From the NCBI GenBank assembly GCA_035937155.1, contig DASYVJ010000036.1:1-64000 (forward strand): DNA of 64,000 bases, in the 5' to 3' direction. How positions within the stretch are numbered: the first letter of the stretch is position 1; every line of letters begins with the position of its first letter. Shown here piece after piece: positions 1 to 7,376 of this stretch. The DNA is from Palsa-870 sp035937155 (GTDB taxonomy: Bacteria; Chloroflexota; Dormibacteria; Dormibacterales; Dormibacteraceae). The position numbers and the translations under genes were made by a program. The notes beneath the pieces are model-generated. The model did no database searches. It was given only the letters and a program-made list of their open reading frames with translations, and was not told where the DNA came from.

Positions 1-1
1 G

Positions 2-426
2 ATCGGCAACGAGAACGCGCGACTTGCCGGGGTGAGCGTGGACTTTCGCCAGGGCGACGCCGCGGTCATGCCATTCGACGCGGAGTCGTTCGACTTGGTC
101 GTCTGCCAGGCGGCCTTCAAGAACTTCACTTACCCGAGCAGCGCCCTGGACGAGATGTATCGGGTCCTGCGCAGCGGCGGGAAGGCAGTGATCCAGGACA
201 TGAGCAAGGATGCCTCGCACGCCGACATCGAACTCGAGGTGAAGCGGATGGAGCTCGGCTGGCTCAGCTCTTTCACCACCAAAGCGATGCTCGAGTCGCT
301 CCGCCGCCGCGCCTACACGCCCGCTCGGTTCGACCGACTCGTCGCCGAGAACGCTTTCGAACCTGTGTTATCGAGACCGAAGGGATCGGTCTCGAGGTGC
401 GGCTGACCAAGCAGGTCGAGGCCTGA
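2..426 (+). pseudogene. SAM-dependent methyltransferase, 3' part, with C-terminal frameshift
   Basis: The reading frame is already open at the window edge, so the N-terminal part lies upstream. Visible residues include a class I methyltransferase segment (GDAAVMPF, then FDLVVCQAAFKNF, then YRVLRSGGKAVIQDM) typical of UbiE-like enzymes, with motif III to IV spacing. The open frame ends at 406 with an unlike-family tail (PVLSRPKGSVSRCG). From about 361 the next frame encodes TCVIETEGIGLEVRLTKQVEA and stops at 426, which looks like the expected C-terminal strand of this family. A single base loss near 356-363, or a sequencing error, would explain both. Substrate unknown. The gene lies just before a PadR regulator on the same strand. 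Confidence 0.7.
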
Positions 427-432
427 ACGGCC

Positions 433-470
433 TTGACACAAGCCCTGGCGGGCGATATAGTCGATATCGA
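433..470 (+). promoter_or_regulatory. Promoter and palindromic operator candidate of the PadR gene
   Basis: A consensus -35 box TTGACA (433-438) is followed after exactly 17 bp by TATAGT (456-461). The perfect palindrome TCGATATCGA (461-470) covers the last base of the -10 box and the likely transcription start, a position typical of autorepression. The expected start of transcription is about 10 nt before the ATG at 478, so the message would have almost no leader and no ribosome binding site. Confidence 0.7.
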
Positions 471-477
471 TCAATCG

Positions 478-1083
478 ATGCCTACTAATCGACGTCTACC
501 AAAAACCACCTTGACCCTGGCGGTGCTCGAGCTGCTGAGCGAGGCACCTATGCACCCCTATGAGCTGAAGCAAAAGATGCACGAGCGAGGGATCGAAAGG
601 GCAATTCCCTCAAAGGCGGCATCCATCTACGACACTGTCGAGCGCCTGACCAGGGCCGGCTTCATCGAGCCGGTGGTCACCAATCGGGAGGGTCGGCGGC
701 CGGAGCGGACGATCTACCAACTTACGTCCGCCGGCGCCGACGAGCTGGACTCCTGGCTGCGCCAGCTGCTCGAGGAGCCGTCTCGCGAGTTTCCACGCTT
801 TACGGCCGCACTGATGTTCCTGGGCGCGCTGCGTCGCAAAGAAGAGGCGATCAAGGTGCTCGAGCGCCGAGCAGCGGCATTCGAGGCACAGATCGCGTCT
901 TCTGACGCGATCATTCGGGACCTACCCGTCGACCTGCCTCGCCTCTTCGTCATCGAAGAGGAATACGCGCAAGCAATGCGCAGAGCTGAGCTCGAGTGGC
1001 TCCGGCGCACCATCGCCGAGCTGAAGGACGGGAGCCTCGAGTGGCCAAAGATGATCGAGGGTCACGAGTGGCCTATGAGCTGA
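478..1083 (+). CDS. PadR family transcriptional regulator
   Basis: The 201-residue product has the PadR winged-helix N-terminus (LTLAVLELLSEAPMHPYELKQKM, then SIYDTVERLTRAGFIEP) with the wing segment RPERTIYQLT, followed by a C-terminal helical dimerisation region of about 90 residues, which is the long PadR type. PadR proteins usually repress a neighbouring efflux or stress gene and release DNA on binding a small molecule. A TTG at 433 in the same frame is the -35 box of the promoter and not a start; ATG 478 begins just before the conserved domain. The downstream DHA2 pump, 143 bp away, is the likely target. Family assignment is firm; the ligand is unknown. Confidence 0.9.
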   Translation: MPTNRRLPKTTLTLAVLELLSEAPMHPYELKQKMHERGIERAIPSKAASIYDTVERLTRAGFIEPVVTNREGRRPERTIYQLTSAGADELDSWLRQLLEEPSREFPRFTAALMFLGALRRKEEAIKVLERRAAAFEAQIASSDAIIRDLPVDLPRLFVIEEEYAQAMRRAELEWLRRTIAELKDGSLEWPKMIEGHEWPMS

Positions 1084-1098
1084 CCGACAGATGTTGCC

Positions 1099-1126
1099 GG
1101 CCCCCGGAGCGTGAACTCCAGGGGCC
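1099..1126 (+). other. Stem-loop between PadR gene and efflux pump
   Basis: Arms 1099-1109 and 1116-1126 pair over 11 positions with one mismatch around a 6-nt loop. No T-run follows, so an attenuator, mRNA processing site or weak terminator is possible; function is not shown by the sequence. Confidence 0.35.
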
Positions 1127-1226
1127 ATTGATCAACCCCAGGCGCGGAGTAAACCGGCACCCGAGACAACCACTCGAAGGATAGCCCGGCAAACTCCGTG
1201 TCACCACGAGTGAAAGGAGCTGGCCC

Positions 1227-2840
1227 GTGACCAAGATTCGCAACCACCCGATGGCCGCCCTGGCTGTGCTCAGCCTCGGCCTCTTCATGACCCTGCTCGA
1301 TCTCACGATTGTCAACATCGCGATCCCGTCGATCCTCGACGGACTCCACGCGAGCCTCGACCAGGTCCTGTGGGTGCTGAACGCCTACAGCCTGCTGTAC
1401 GCCGTCCTGCTCATCACATCGGCGAGGCTTGGCGACATCTTTGGGCCGCGCAACCTGTTTGCGGTAGGCATCGTCATCTTCACGGCCGCGTCGGCCCTCA
1501 GCGGCCTGGCGCAGGACCCGACCCAGCTGATTCTTTCCCGCGCCCTGCAGGGCGTCGGCGCCGCGGTCCTCGCGCCTCAGGGTCTGCCCCTGATGCTTTC
1601 ACTGTTTCCCGCGGAGCGACGCGGCGGCGTATTCGCCGTTTACGGAATGATGGCCGGGCTGGCTGTCATCGCTGGGCCCACCGTGGGCGGTTTTCTCGTC
1701 ACCCACTTCGGCTGGCGCTCGATTTTCGCGGTGAACATCCCGATCGGGGTGATCATCTTCACGCTCGCGTTCCTGATCATTCCGGACCTGCGGCCGGGCA
1801 GGCGTCACCGGCTCGACCTGCTCGGTGTTGGACTGGCCACGGCCGGTCTGCTGGCGGTGATCTTTGGACTCATCGAGGGTCAGCGCTACGACTGGGGAGT
1901 CGTGACCGGCTTCATCACCATCCCGATGATCATCGGCGGGGGCATCTTGCTGCTCGCCCTGTTCCTCTTCTATCAGGCGCGCATGCAGGCCGGTGAGCCG
2001 CTGCTTCCGTTCGCGGTTTTCAAGGATCGCAACTTCACGCTCATGACGCTGGTGATGGCCGCGATGGGATTCGCCATCCTCGGCCTCTACCTACCGCTGA
2101 CGATATACATGCAGTCGGTACTCGGCCTCACCGCAATTGACGCCGGCCTGACGATCGCGGTTCAACCGCTGGCGATGATCCTATCGTCCGGCATCGCGAG
2201 CAGCCTCGCGCAAAAGATCAACGGCAAGTACCTGCTGGTCCCCGGCCTGCTCGCTCTCGCGGCGGGCAGCGGCTACATCGACTGGGCCGCGCAGGCCAAT
2301 GCGGGCCGCTGGGACTTCACGCCAGGACTCGTCCTGAGCGGTCTGGGCATGGGCTTCATCTGGACGCCTGTGTTCAGCATCGCCACCCGCGACCTCCCGG
2401 CACACCTCGGTGGCGTCGCCTCCGGAGTCATCAACACCATCCAGGAGCTTGGAGGTGTGTTTGCCAGCGCCGTGGTCGGCGCCTTCCTGCAGAACCGGCT
2501 GGCACTGGCCATGCACGACCGGGCAGTGACGGCCGCAAGCCAGCTGCCGGCCCAGTATCAGCAAGCCTTCGTCAACGGCTTCAGCAACGCCGGTCACACC
2601 GGCTTCGAAGTGGGAGCCGGACAGTCGGGCGCAAACCTCCAGCTGCCGGCACAAGTGCAGGCGATCGCCCATTACGTGTTCACCCACGCCTTCGTCGACG
2701 CCATGCACCCGACCCTGATTCTTCCGATCGTTGTGCTGGTGCTGGCGGCGGCAGCAGCGGTTTTCGTTCGCGGCCACAAGGTGAGCGACGTGGCCGTTCA
2801 CGAGGAGCTTGCGGCCGAGGAAAGCGTCGCCGTGGCCTAA
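1227..2840 (+). CDS. MFS drug efflux transporter, DHA2 (EmrB/QacA) type
   Basis: The 537-residue protein is highly hydrophobic and long enough for 14 membrane helices, as in DHA2 proton-driven drug exporters. The first helix carries the characteristic LFMTLLDLTIVNIAIPSI segment (motif D1), and motif A (ARLGDIFGPRNLF) and motif C (GPTVGGFLV) can be seen. The GTG start at 1227 follows a strong Shine-Dalgarno sequence, GAAAGGAG, with 6-7 nt spacing. It lies directly after a PadR regulator gene on the same strand, the usual arrangement for an inducible pump. The exported compound cannot be told from the sequence. Confidence 0.9.
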   Translation: MTKIRNHPMAALAVLSLGLFMTLLDLTIVNIAIPSILDGLHASLDQVLWVLNAYSLLYAVLLITSARLGDIFGPRNLFAVGIVIFTAASALSGLAQDPTQLILSRALQGVGAAVLAPQGLPLMLSLFPAERRGGVFAVYGMMAGLAVIAGPTVGGFLVTHFGWRSIFAVNIPIGVIIFTLAFLIIPDLRPGRRHRLDLLGVGLATAGLLAVIFGLIEGQRYDWGVVTGFITIPMIIGGGILLLALFLFYQARMQAGEPLLPFAVFKDRNFTLMTLVMAAMGFAILGLYLPLTIYMQSVLGLTAIDAGLTIAVQPLAMILSSGIASSLAQKINGKYLLVPGLLALAAGSGYIDWAAQANAGRWDFTPGLVLSGLGMGFIWTPVFSIATRDLPAHLGGVASGVINTIQELGGVFASAVVGAFLQNRLALAMHDRAVTAASQLPAQYQQAFVNGFSNAGHTGFEVGAGQSGANLQLPAQVQAIAHYVFTHAFVDAMHPTLILPIVVLVLAAAAAVFVRGHKVSDVAVHEELAAEESVAVA

Positions 2841-2845
2841 CGATG

Positions 2846-2978
2846 CAAGAGAACGCCCCTCACCCCTAGCCCTCCCTCCTCAAGGAGGGAGGGAGATTAG
2901 GAACTAACCTTCCAAGAGAACGCCCCTCACCCCTAGCCCTCCCCCCTCAAGGGGGGAGGGAGATTAGGAACTAACCTT
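2846..2978. repeat. Tandem pair of 66-bp hairpin repeats
   Basis: Two copies (2846-2911 and 2913-2978, period 67 bp) share the outline CCCCTCACCCCTAGCC, a perfect stem with TCAA loop, and GATTAGGAACTAACCTT. Each stem has 10-bp arms. The copies differ inside the stem, but both arms changed together (CCCTCCCTCC with GGAGGGAGGG; CCCTCCCCCC with GGGGGGAGGG), so pairing is kept. A relative lies at 15522-15560. The pair fills the space between the efflux pump and the ligase gene and could end transcription or stabilise mRNA. Confidence 0.85.
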
Positions 2979-2983
2979 TATGA

Positions 2984-4414
2984 ATGGCCAAGAAGCTCGC
3001 TGAGTACGAGGCCAAACGCGATTTCAAAAAGACACCTGAACCCGGCGCCAAGGTCCCCCGCAAGGAGACCAAGGCGCCGCGGTTCGTGGTCCAGGAGCAC
3101 CACGCCCGGCGCCTGCACTGGGACTTCCGGCTGGAGCGCGATGGCGTGCTCGTCTCATGGGCGGTCCCGAAGGGCGTGCCTGCCGACCCCAAGAAGAACC
3201 ACCTGGCGGTCCACGTCGAGGATCACCCGCTGGACTACATCGACTTCGCCGGGACGATTCCAGCCGGGAACTACGGCGCCGGAACGGTTTCTGTCTGGGA
3301 AGAAGGCACGTACGAAACCGAGAAATGGTCCGACCGCGAGGTCATGGTCATCCTCCACGGGAAGCGGCTGCAGGGCCGTTATGTGCTCTTCCGGACCAAC
3401 GGCGAGAACTGGATGATCCACCGCATGGATCCGCCGCAGGATCCCGACCGCAAGCCGATGCCCGAGCGCATCGAGCCGATGATGGCCAAGCTCGTCTCCA
3501 AGCCGCCTGCGTCCGACGACGCGTGGGGCTTCGAGTTCAAGTGGGATGGCATCCGCGCAGAGGCCTATATCGAAGGCGGTTCCGTTCGTCTGGTGAGCCG
3601 AAGTGGCGAGAATGTCACGGCCCGCTATCCCGAGGTCCACGCCATGGGCAGGGCGATCGGGTCGAAAGAGGTCATTCTCGACGGCGAGATCGTCGCGCTC
3701 GACGACAAGGGCCGTCCCAGCTTCGAGGAGATCCAGCAGCGGATGGGCCTGACGTCCGAGACTGAGATCCGCCGCAAGATGAAAGAGGTCCCGGTTACGT
3801 ACATGCTCTTCGACCTCATGTGGCAGGACGGCCACTCGCTGTTGAAAGAGCCCTACGTGACACGGCGCAAACTACTCGAGGCGTTGAAGCTGAACGGCGC
3901 CTCGTGGCAGACCCCGCCGTATGAACAAGGAGGCGGCCCCCCCATGCTCGAGGCGAGCCGCAAGGCGGGCCTCGAGGGCATCATGGGCAAGAAGCTCGAC
4001 TCGCCTTACGAACCGGCGAGACGCGGCGGAGCGTGGGTGAAAGTCAAGAACCGCAACCGCCAGGAGTTCGTGATCGGCGGCTGGCTCGATGGCGAGGGCA
4101 AGCGGAGCGGGCACCCGGGCGCCCTACTCGTCGGCTATTACGACAAGGGCAAGTTCGTCAATGCCGGCAAGGTTGGCACCGGGTTCACCGACGCGATGCT
4201 GGATAAGCTGCAAAGCGCAATGAAACCGCTTGCCCAGGTCAAGAGCCCCTTTGACGTCGGAGCGCCGCCGAAGACGGCTCACTTCGTCAAGCCGGTGCTC
4301 GTCGCGGAGGTCGAGTTCGTCGAGTGGACGAAGTCCGGGCAGCTGCGCGCGCCGGCGTTCAAGGGTCTGCGAACAGACAAGCCGGCAAAAGAGGTGGTGC
4401 GCGAAGGTGGCTAA
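2984..4414 (+). CDS. ligD: ATP-dependent DNA ligase D, phosphoesterase-ligase form
   Basis: The 476-residue protein joins two domains of bacterial end-joining ligase D. Residues 1 to about 160 form the 3'-phosphoesterase domain (QEHHARRLHWDFRLE with metal-binding His near 39-45, and AVPKGVPADP). Residues about 165-470 form the ATP-dependent ligase, with nucleotidyl motif I at EFKWDGIRA (Lys186) and motif IV near LEGIMGKK. The polymerase domain, fused in mycobacterial LigD, is a separate gene overlapping this stop by 8 nt. No Ku gene is in the window. ATG 2984 is chosen because the domain starts at once; no strong ribosome site is seen. Role: non-homologous end joining, cytoplasmic. Confidence 0.92.
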   Translation: MAKKLAEYEAKRDFKKTPEPGAKVPRKETKAPRFVVQEHHARRLHWDFRLERDGVLVSWAVPKGVPADPKKNHLAVHVEDHPLDYIDFAGTIPAGNYGAGTVSVWEEGTYETEKWSDREVMVILHGKRLQGRYVLFRTNGENWMIHRMDPPQDPDRKPMPERIEPMMAKLVSKPPASDDAWGFEFKWDGIRAEAYIEGGSVRLVSRSGENVTARYPEVHAMGRAIGSKEVILDGEIVALDDKGRPSFEEIQQRMGLTSETEIRRKMKEVPVTYMLFDLMWQDGHSLLKEPYVTRRKLLEALKLNGASWQTPPYEQGGGPPMLEASRKAGLEGIMGKKLDSPYEPARRGGAWVKVKNRNRQEFVIGGWLDGEGKRSGHPGALLVGYYDKGKFVNAGKVGTGFTDAMLDKLQSAMKPLAQVKSPFDVGAPPKTAHFVKPVLVAEVEFVEWTKSGQLRAPAFKGLRTDKPAKEVVREGG

Positions 4415-5414
4415 GGAAACAGCGGTAGAAGTCGAGATCGAGCAGCGCACGCTCAAGCTCACGAACCTCGAGAAGGTTCTCTATCCCGATGTCGGTTTCA
4501 CGAAGGCGCAGGTGATCGACTATTACACGCGGATCGCGCCCGCCATCCTGCCCCACACGCGCGATCATCCTCTGACGCTGAAGCGCTACCCGAACGGCGT
4601 CGACAGTGAATTCTTCTACGAGAAGAACTGCCCGAAGCACCGGCCGCCGTGGGTGGAGACCGCGACGGTTTGGAGTGGCGGCAACAACCGCGACATGTAC
4701 TACTGCCTGTGCCAGGACCTGCCGACGCTGGTGTGGCTCGCCCAAATTGCAACGCTCGAATTCCACACCTCGCTGTCGTACGCCTCGAACCTGCCGGAGC
4801 CGCGGACGATGGTCTTCGACCTCGACCCCGGGCCGCCCGCGACCATCGTCGAGTGCTGCAGGATCGGCTTGATGCTGCGCGATGTGTTCGCAGAGCACGG
4901 CCTCGACTGCTGCGCCAAGACGTCGGGCTCGAAAGGTCTGCAGCTCTACGTCCCGCTCAACACCAAGGTCACATACGAAGAGACGAAAGTCGTGTCGAAG
5001 GGTCTCGCCCAGCTGTTCGAAGAGCAGCATCCCGACCTCGTCGTGCACAAGCAGCTCAAGGAGCTTCGCACCGGTCGCGTCCTGATCGACTGGAGCCAGA
5101 ACGATCAGTACAAGACGACGGTCAACGTCTACTCGCTTCGAGCCCGCGCCCGACCGACAGTGTCCACGCCGGTTTCGTGGCGCGAGGTCGAGAAGTGCCT
5201 GAAGGCAAAGGACCCGAACCTTCTCGTCTTCGACTCGGATCAGGTCCTGGCGCGCGTCGCCAAGCACGGGGACCTGTTCGAGCCGGTGCTCAAGAAGAAG
5301 CAGAAGCTGCCCAAATCGCTCCTCGAGGCCACCGGCGGAGTCGCCGCGCTGGACAAGATGGCCAACCGCCGGCACAGCGGCGGGGGACGGTTCCGCAAGC
5401 CCCCAGCGAAGTGA
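4407..5414 (+). CDS. ligD: LigD polymerase domain (end-joining primase-polymerase)
   Basis: The 335-residue product is a stand-alone LigD POL domain of the archaeo-eukaryotic primase fold. Catalytic carboxylates are seen in MVFDLDPG (Asp138, Asp140), with the family motifs SGSKGLQLYVPL and LIDWSQND. It adds ribo- or deoxynucleotides at broken DNA ends before sealing. Start GTG 4407 overlaps the ligase stop and has GAGGTGG upstream; the frame is open further upstream, but those residues are not like the family. Co-translation with PE-Lig supports a split two-subunit LigD. The Lys-rich C-terminal tail may bind DNA (inference). Confidence 0.9.
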   Translation: MAKETAVEVEIEQRTLKLTNLEKVLYPDVGFTKAQVIDYYTRIAPAILPHTRDHPLTLKRYPNGVDSEFFYEKNCPKHRPPWVETATVWSGGNNRDMYYCLCQDLPTLVWLAQIATLEFHTSLSYASNLPEPRTMVFDLDPGPPATIVECCRIGLMLRDVFAEHGLDCCAKTSGSKGLQLYVPLNTKVTYEETKVVSKGLAQLFEEQHPDLVVHKQLKELRTGRVLIDWSQNDQYKTTVNVYSLRARARPTVSTPVSWREVEKCLKAKDPNLLVFDSDQVLARVAKHGDLFEPVLKKKQKLPKSLLEATGGVAALDKMANRRHSGGGRFRKPPAK

Positions 5415-6676
5415 CCCGGCCGCGGGTCGTGATCGCGGGTGCCGGCTTCGCCGGGCTCACCTGCGCGCGAGCTTTGAAGAACGCACCGGTCGATGTGCTT
5501 CTGCTCGATCGAAACAACTACCACCTCTTCACACCGCTCCTCTACCAGGTCGCCTCGGCAGTGCTCGACCCCGGTGAGATCGCTCGGCCGGTTCGACAGC
5601 TGATCCGGCCCTTGCACAACGCCGACTTCCTGCTCGCCAACGTCACGGGCGTCGACTTTGAGAAGCGTCAGCTGCTGACAGACCACGGCCCGCTGCACTA
5701 CGACTATGTCGTCCTGGCCTCAGGCAGCAAGAGCGATTACTTCGGCAACACGTCGCTGGCGCAACACGCCTTCGGCTTGAAGGATCTCGATGAAGGCCTG
5801 GCCGTGCGAAACCGGATCTTGATGCGCTTTGAGGAAGCCCGGTGGACTGACGATCGCGAGCGACGACGAACGTTGCTCACGTTTGCGGTGGTTGGGGGCG
5901 GACCCACTGGTGTCGAGATGGCAGGAGCCCTTGCCGAGCTGACCCACCTGGTCTTGAGCAAGGACTATCGCGACCTCGATCTCAACCTGGTGCGAGTGGT
6001 GCTTCTCGAGGCGGCGGGATCGCTGCTCGGCACGTTCGCCGAGCCGCTGCGCGAAGCCGCTCGCCGATCACTGGAGAAAAAGAGTGTCGAGGTCCTTCTG
6101 AAGGCCAAGGTCGCAGACGTGACAGAAAGCTCGATCCTCCTCGCCGACGGACACGAGATTCCGGCTTCGACGGTGATCTGGACGGCCGGGGTCCGCGCTT
6201 CCGAAGTGGGGAGTGCCCTGGGCCAACCGCTTGGCCGGCAGGCGCGCGTGCAGGTCCTGCCGACGCTGCAGGTGGATGGGCATCCCGAAGTGTTCGTGAT
6301 CGGTGACCTGGCGGGCCCTGTCGATGGAGGCGCTCCCTTACCCATGCTGATCCCGGTCGCGATGCAGGAGGGCCGGCACGTCGCTGCCACGATCAGAGAT
6401 GTACTGCGCGGCTATGGCGCGACCAACTTTCTGTACAAGGACCCGGGGATCATGGCAACCATAGGGCGCAACTCGGCCGTCGCACAGCTCGGGCCCGTTC
6501 GCCTGACGGGGTTCCTGGGCTGGCTGATGTGGCTTTTCGTCCACCTCATCAACGTCATCAGCTTCCGCAGCCGTATCGTCGTGCTCGTGAACTGGGCGTG
6601 GGACTACCTCTTCTACGACCGGCCCATCCGCCTCATCTTGCGTGCCGCCGACGAGAAGGCAGCACGTCCCAAGTAG
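5411..6676 (+). CDS. ndh: Type II NADH:quinone dehydrogenase (NDH-2)
   Basis: The 421-residue flavoprotein has an N-terminal FAD dinucleotide motif (IAGAGFAGL, residues 8-16), then NNYHLFTPLLYQVAS, a second nucleotide motif for NADH (VVGGGPTGVEMAGAL near 160-174), VIWTAGV and the FAD-contacting VFVIGDLA. The C-terminal hydrophobic stretch (FLGWLMWLFVHLINVI) and the YDRPIRLIL end are typical of membrane-bound NDH-2, which passes electrons from NADH to quinone without proton pumping. The start is GTG 5411, overlapping the preceding stop as GTGA; the longer open frame upstream is a shadow of the LigD gene. Confidence 0.9.
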   Translation: MTRPRVVIAGAGFAGLTCARALKNAPVDVLLLDRNNYHLFTPLLYQVASAVLDPGEIARPVRQLIRPLHNADFLLANVTGVDFEKRQLLTDHGPLHYDYVVLASGSKSDYFGNTSLAQHAFGLKDLDEGLAVRNRILMRFEEARWTDDRERRRTLLTFAVVGGGPTGVEMAGALAELTHLVLSKDYRDLDLNLVRVVLLEAAGSLLGTFAEPLREAARRSLEKKSVEVLLKAKVADVTESSILLADGHEIPASTVIWTAGVRASEVGSALGQPLGRQARVQVLPTLQVDGHPEVFVIGDLAGPVDGGAPLPMLIPVAMQEGRHVAATIRDVLRGYGATNFLYKDPGIMATIGRNSAVAQLGPVRLTGFLGWLMWLFVHLINVISFRSRIVVLVNWAWDYLFYDRPIRLILRAADEKAARPK

Positions 6677-6689
6677 GCTTCGTTCGGAG

Positions 6690-7376
6690 ATGAGGCGAAG
6701 ACTGGTCGCGCTGCTGGCGTTGGCATTGATCGGCGGCTGCGGCGGAAGCCAGCCGCAGGTCGACCCGGCACAGTCGCTGCGCGACGCGGCGGCGGCCATG
6801 GCGAAGCTGAAGACGGTCAGCGCGACCCTCAGCTTCACCAAGGGCGCGATCACGTTCCAGGGGTTCACCCTGGTTCGCGCCAAGACCTCGGTGCGGCTGC
6901 CCGGCGACAGCGACACCACGTACACCGTGAAACAGAAGGACCTTTCGATCAGCCTCGAGGTCATCATCTCTGGCGGTCACGTCTACCTGCATCTACCCTT
7001 CTCCACCTTCCAGGAGCTGACGGGAACTCAGGCCGCAGCCATACCGGACCTGGCGAAGCTTTTCGATCCCACAACTGGTCTCCCCGCGGTCATCCCCGCC
7101 GGCCGCAACCCCAAATACCTGGCCACGGAGAAAGTTGACGACGTCGATTCGCAAAAGATCGGTGTGACCTATAGCGCGGACCAGGTGCACAGCTTGCTCG
7201 CACAGCTCAGCTCCAGCGTCGATGTGAACGCCACGGTCTGGGTTGGCGCCTCCGACCACCTCATCCGCAAGGCTGTCCTGGATGGCGCCTTCGGCGATGG
7301 TGGCAAAGAGGCGGCGGTCGAGGTAGATATCTCCGGCTTCAACGCCGCGGTCAACATCACGCCTCCGACGCCTTAA
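6690..7376 (+). CDS. LprG/LppX-type lipoprotein
   Basis: The 228-residue product starts with a short Arg-rich signal peptide and a lipobox ending LIGGC (Cys17), so it should be lipid-anchored outside the cytoplasmic membrane. The mature part, rich in beta strands (AKLKTVSATLSF, VYLHLPF, KYLATEKVDDVDSQKIGVTY, VDVNATVWVG), matches the LppX/LprA/LprF/LprG lipid-binding fold. The stop overlaps the next gene's ATG by 1 nt. In mycobacteria LprG works with the adjacent MFS protein P55 (Rv1410c) to move lipids to the cell surface; the same order here suggests the same partnership. ATG 6690 is chosen over the upstream open frame because it gives the signal peptide. Confidence 0.82.
   Translation: MRRRLVALLALALIGGCGGSQPQVDPAQSLRDAAAAMAKLKTVSATLSFTKGAITFQGFTLVRAKTSVRLPGDSDTTYTVKQKDLSISLEVIISGGHVYLHLPFSTFQELTGTQAAAIPDLAKLFDPTTGLPAVIPAGRNPKYLATEKVDDVDSQKIGVTYSADQVHSLLAQLSSSVDVNATVWVGASDHLIRKAVLDGAFGDGGKEAAVEVDISGFNAAVNITPPTP

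Noticed and set aside
2846..2978. CRISPR array
   Set aside because: Only two near-identical units with no unique spacers and a perfect hairpin in each.
4649..5410. Long N-terminal extension of the NDH-2 frame
   Set aside because: The residues are Arg/Ala-rich, unlike any family, and lie inside the LigD polymerase gene in another frame; GTG 5411 gives the normal NDH-2 start.
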